A stretch of 64,000 nucleotides of DNA from Sipunculus nudus (lineage: Eukaryota; Annelida; Sipuncula; Golfingiida; Sipunculidae), in contig CM049317.1 in the NCBI GenBank assembly GCA_026874595.1, forward strand, positions 39,828,401 through 39,892,400, written 5' to 3'. Below are positions 63,520-64,000 of this stretch, one piece after another. Below the pieces are notes generated by a model, which was given only the letters and a program-made list of their open reading frames with translations, ran no database searches and was not told where the DNA came from. The position numbers and the translations under genes are program-made. Every line of letters starts with the position of its first letter. Within the stretch, counting starts at the first letter, position 1.

Positions 63520-64000
63520 AATATGATCACCCTCCGTCCGTCGTCCGTCCGGTCGTCCGTCCGTTAACAGGGCACAAATCATAACGGCTGGACCTGGAAT
63601 CTTGCAACCTGACATCCTGGGAGGTCCATGGAAAAACCCTTGGAAACCTGAAATAAGGTCTCTGTTACCCGTATCCTTTGAGCTATGGGGCTCCGAATTA
63701 CCCCCCCAGAATAATGCAAAATTTGATACAAAAGCTCAAGTATCTGAATAACTACTGCATTGATCACCATGATTCTTTGCATGAATATTAATCATGGAAT
63801 GTACCATCAGGTCCTGACTGGTGGCGCCACCTGTATTTTTTTTCCAATTTTTACGAATTTTTTTCTTTATTTTTGAGACCTTATAAAAGCTGTCATCTGT
63901 TAACAGGGCACAAATCGTAACCGCTGGACCTGGATTCTTCTAACTTGACATCAGGGGAGGTCCATGAAAAGTCTCTGAGAAAACTTGAAATTAGGTTTCT
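63520..64000 (+). repeat. Dispersed ~350-bp family, one full and one cut-off copy
   Basis: It begins with cctccgtccgtcgtccgtcc, then ttaacagggcacaaatcata and the full word order of the 44118 family through ggtggcgccacctgtatttt. A second copy starts near 63895 and runs off the window. Confidence 0.88.

Overview
The window looks like nuclear DNA of a marine invertebrate, most likely a mollusc and perhaps a bivalve. This is inferred from its style, not from any marker gene. It is AT-rich, has short exons in long introns with GT/AG borders, (TA)n microsatellites, a tRNA-derived SINE with a conserved TTTTCTCCGGGTACTCCGG core, Tigger-like non-autonomous transposons, a CR1/Jockey-type LINE and two Ty3/gypsy elements. 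Nothing is bacterial: there are no operons, no compact coding, and every long intact-looking reading frame belongs to a transposable element or a tandem array.

Host genes. One plus-strand gene (gene A) can be pieced together from nine short exons between 7905 and 50747. All join in compatible phase and end in a stop, with poly(A) signals at 50844-50853. A tenth, optional exon may lie at 47105-47182. About 300 codons are visible and the 5' end is missing. I do not recognise the protein. Two further plus-strand exons (54657-54749 and 63040-63072) may begin a second gene (gene B) that runs off the right edge.

Layout. 1-2000: remnant of a plus-strand gypsy pol. 2985-5075: a diverged direct duplication around a 1.19-kb Tigger-like element. 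6.3-7.8 kb: transposon debris. 7.9-9.2 kb: first three visible exons of gene A plus a SINE. 9.2-25.15 kb: one 16-kb intron with a second Tigger-like element, a 36-bp minisatellite, and a complete minus-strand gypsy element (11233-23383) with unusually long 3-kb LTRs. 25.15-27.67 kb: four exons, with a 38-bp array in one intron. 27.65-32.67 kb: about 104 copies of a 48-bp repeat. 33.2-34.0 kb: an exon and its tandem duplicate. 34.15-40.91 kb: a decayed gypsy element whose integrase lies upstream of reverse transcriptase (Gmr1-like). 41-50.6 kb: dispersed repeats in intron. 50.64 kb: terminal exon. 51-54.6 kb: repeats. 55.0-61.05 kb: minus-strand LINE. 61-64 kb: repeats and one microexon.

Main finding. 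The 48-bp array starts inside the 3' end of a gene A exon. Its first unit holds the last 21 exon bases, the GTAAGT splice donor and the first 21 intron bases after that hexamer, so the exon-intron junction itself was amplified. Exact GTAAGT copies recur 192 and 576 bases downstream (4 and 12 units). 48 is a multiple of 3, and the exon's reading frame stays open through both copies. Use of a downstream donor would therefore add multiples of 16 residues without a frameshift. This makes the array a potential reservoir of in-frame decoy or alternative 5' splice sites.
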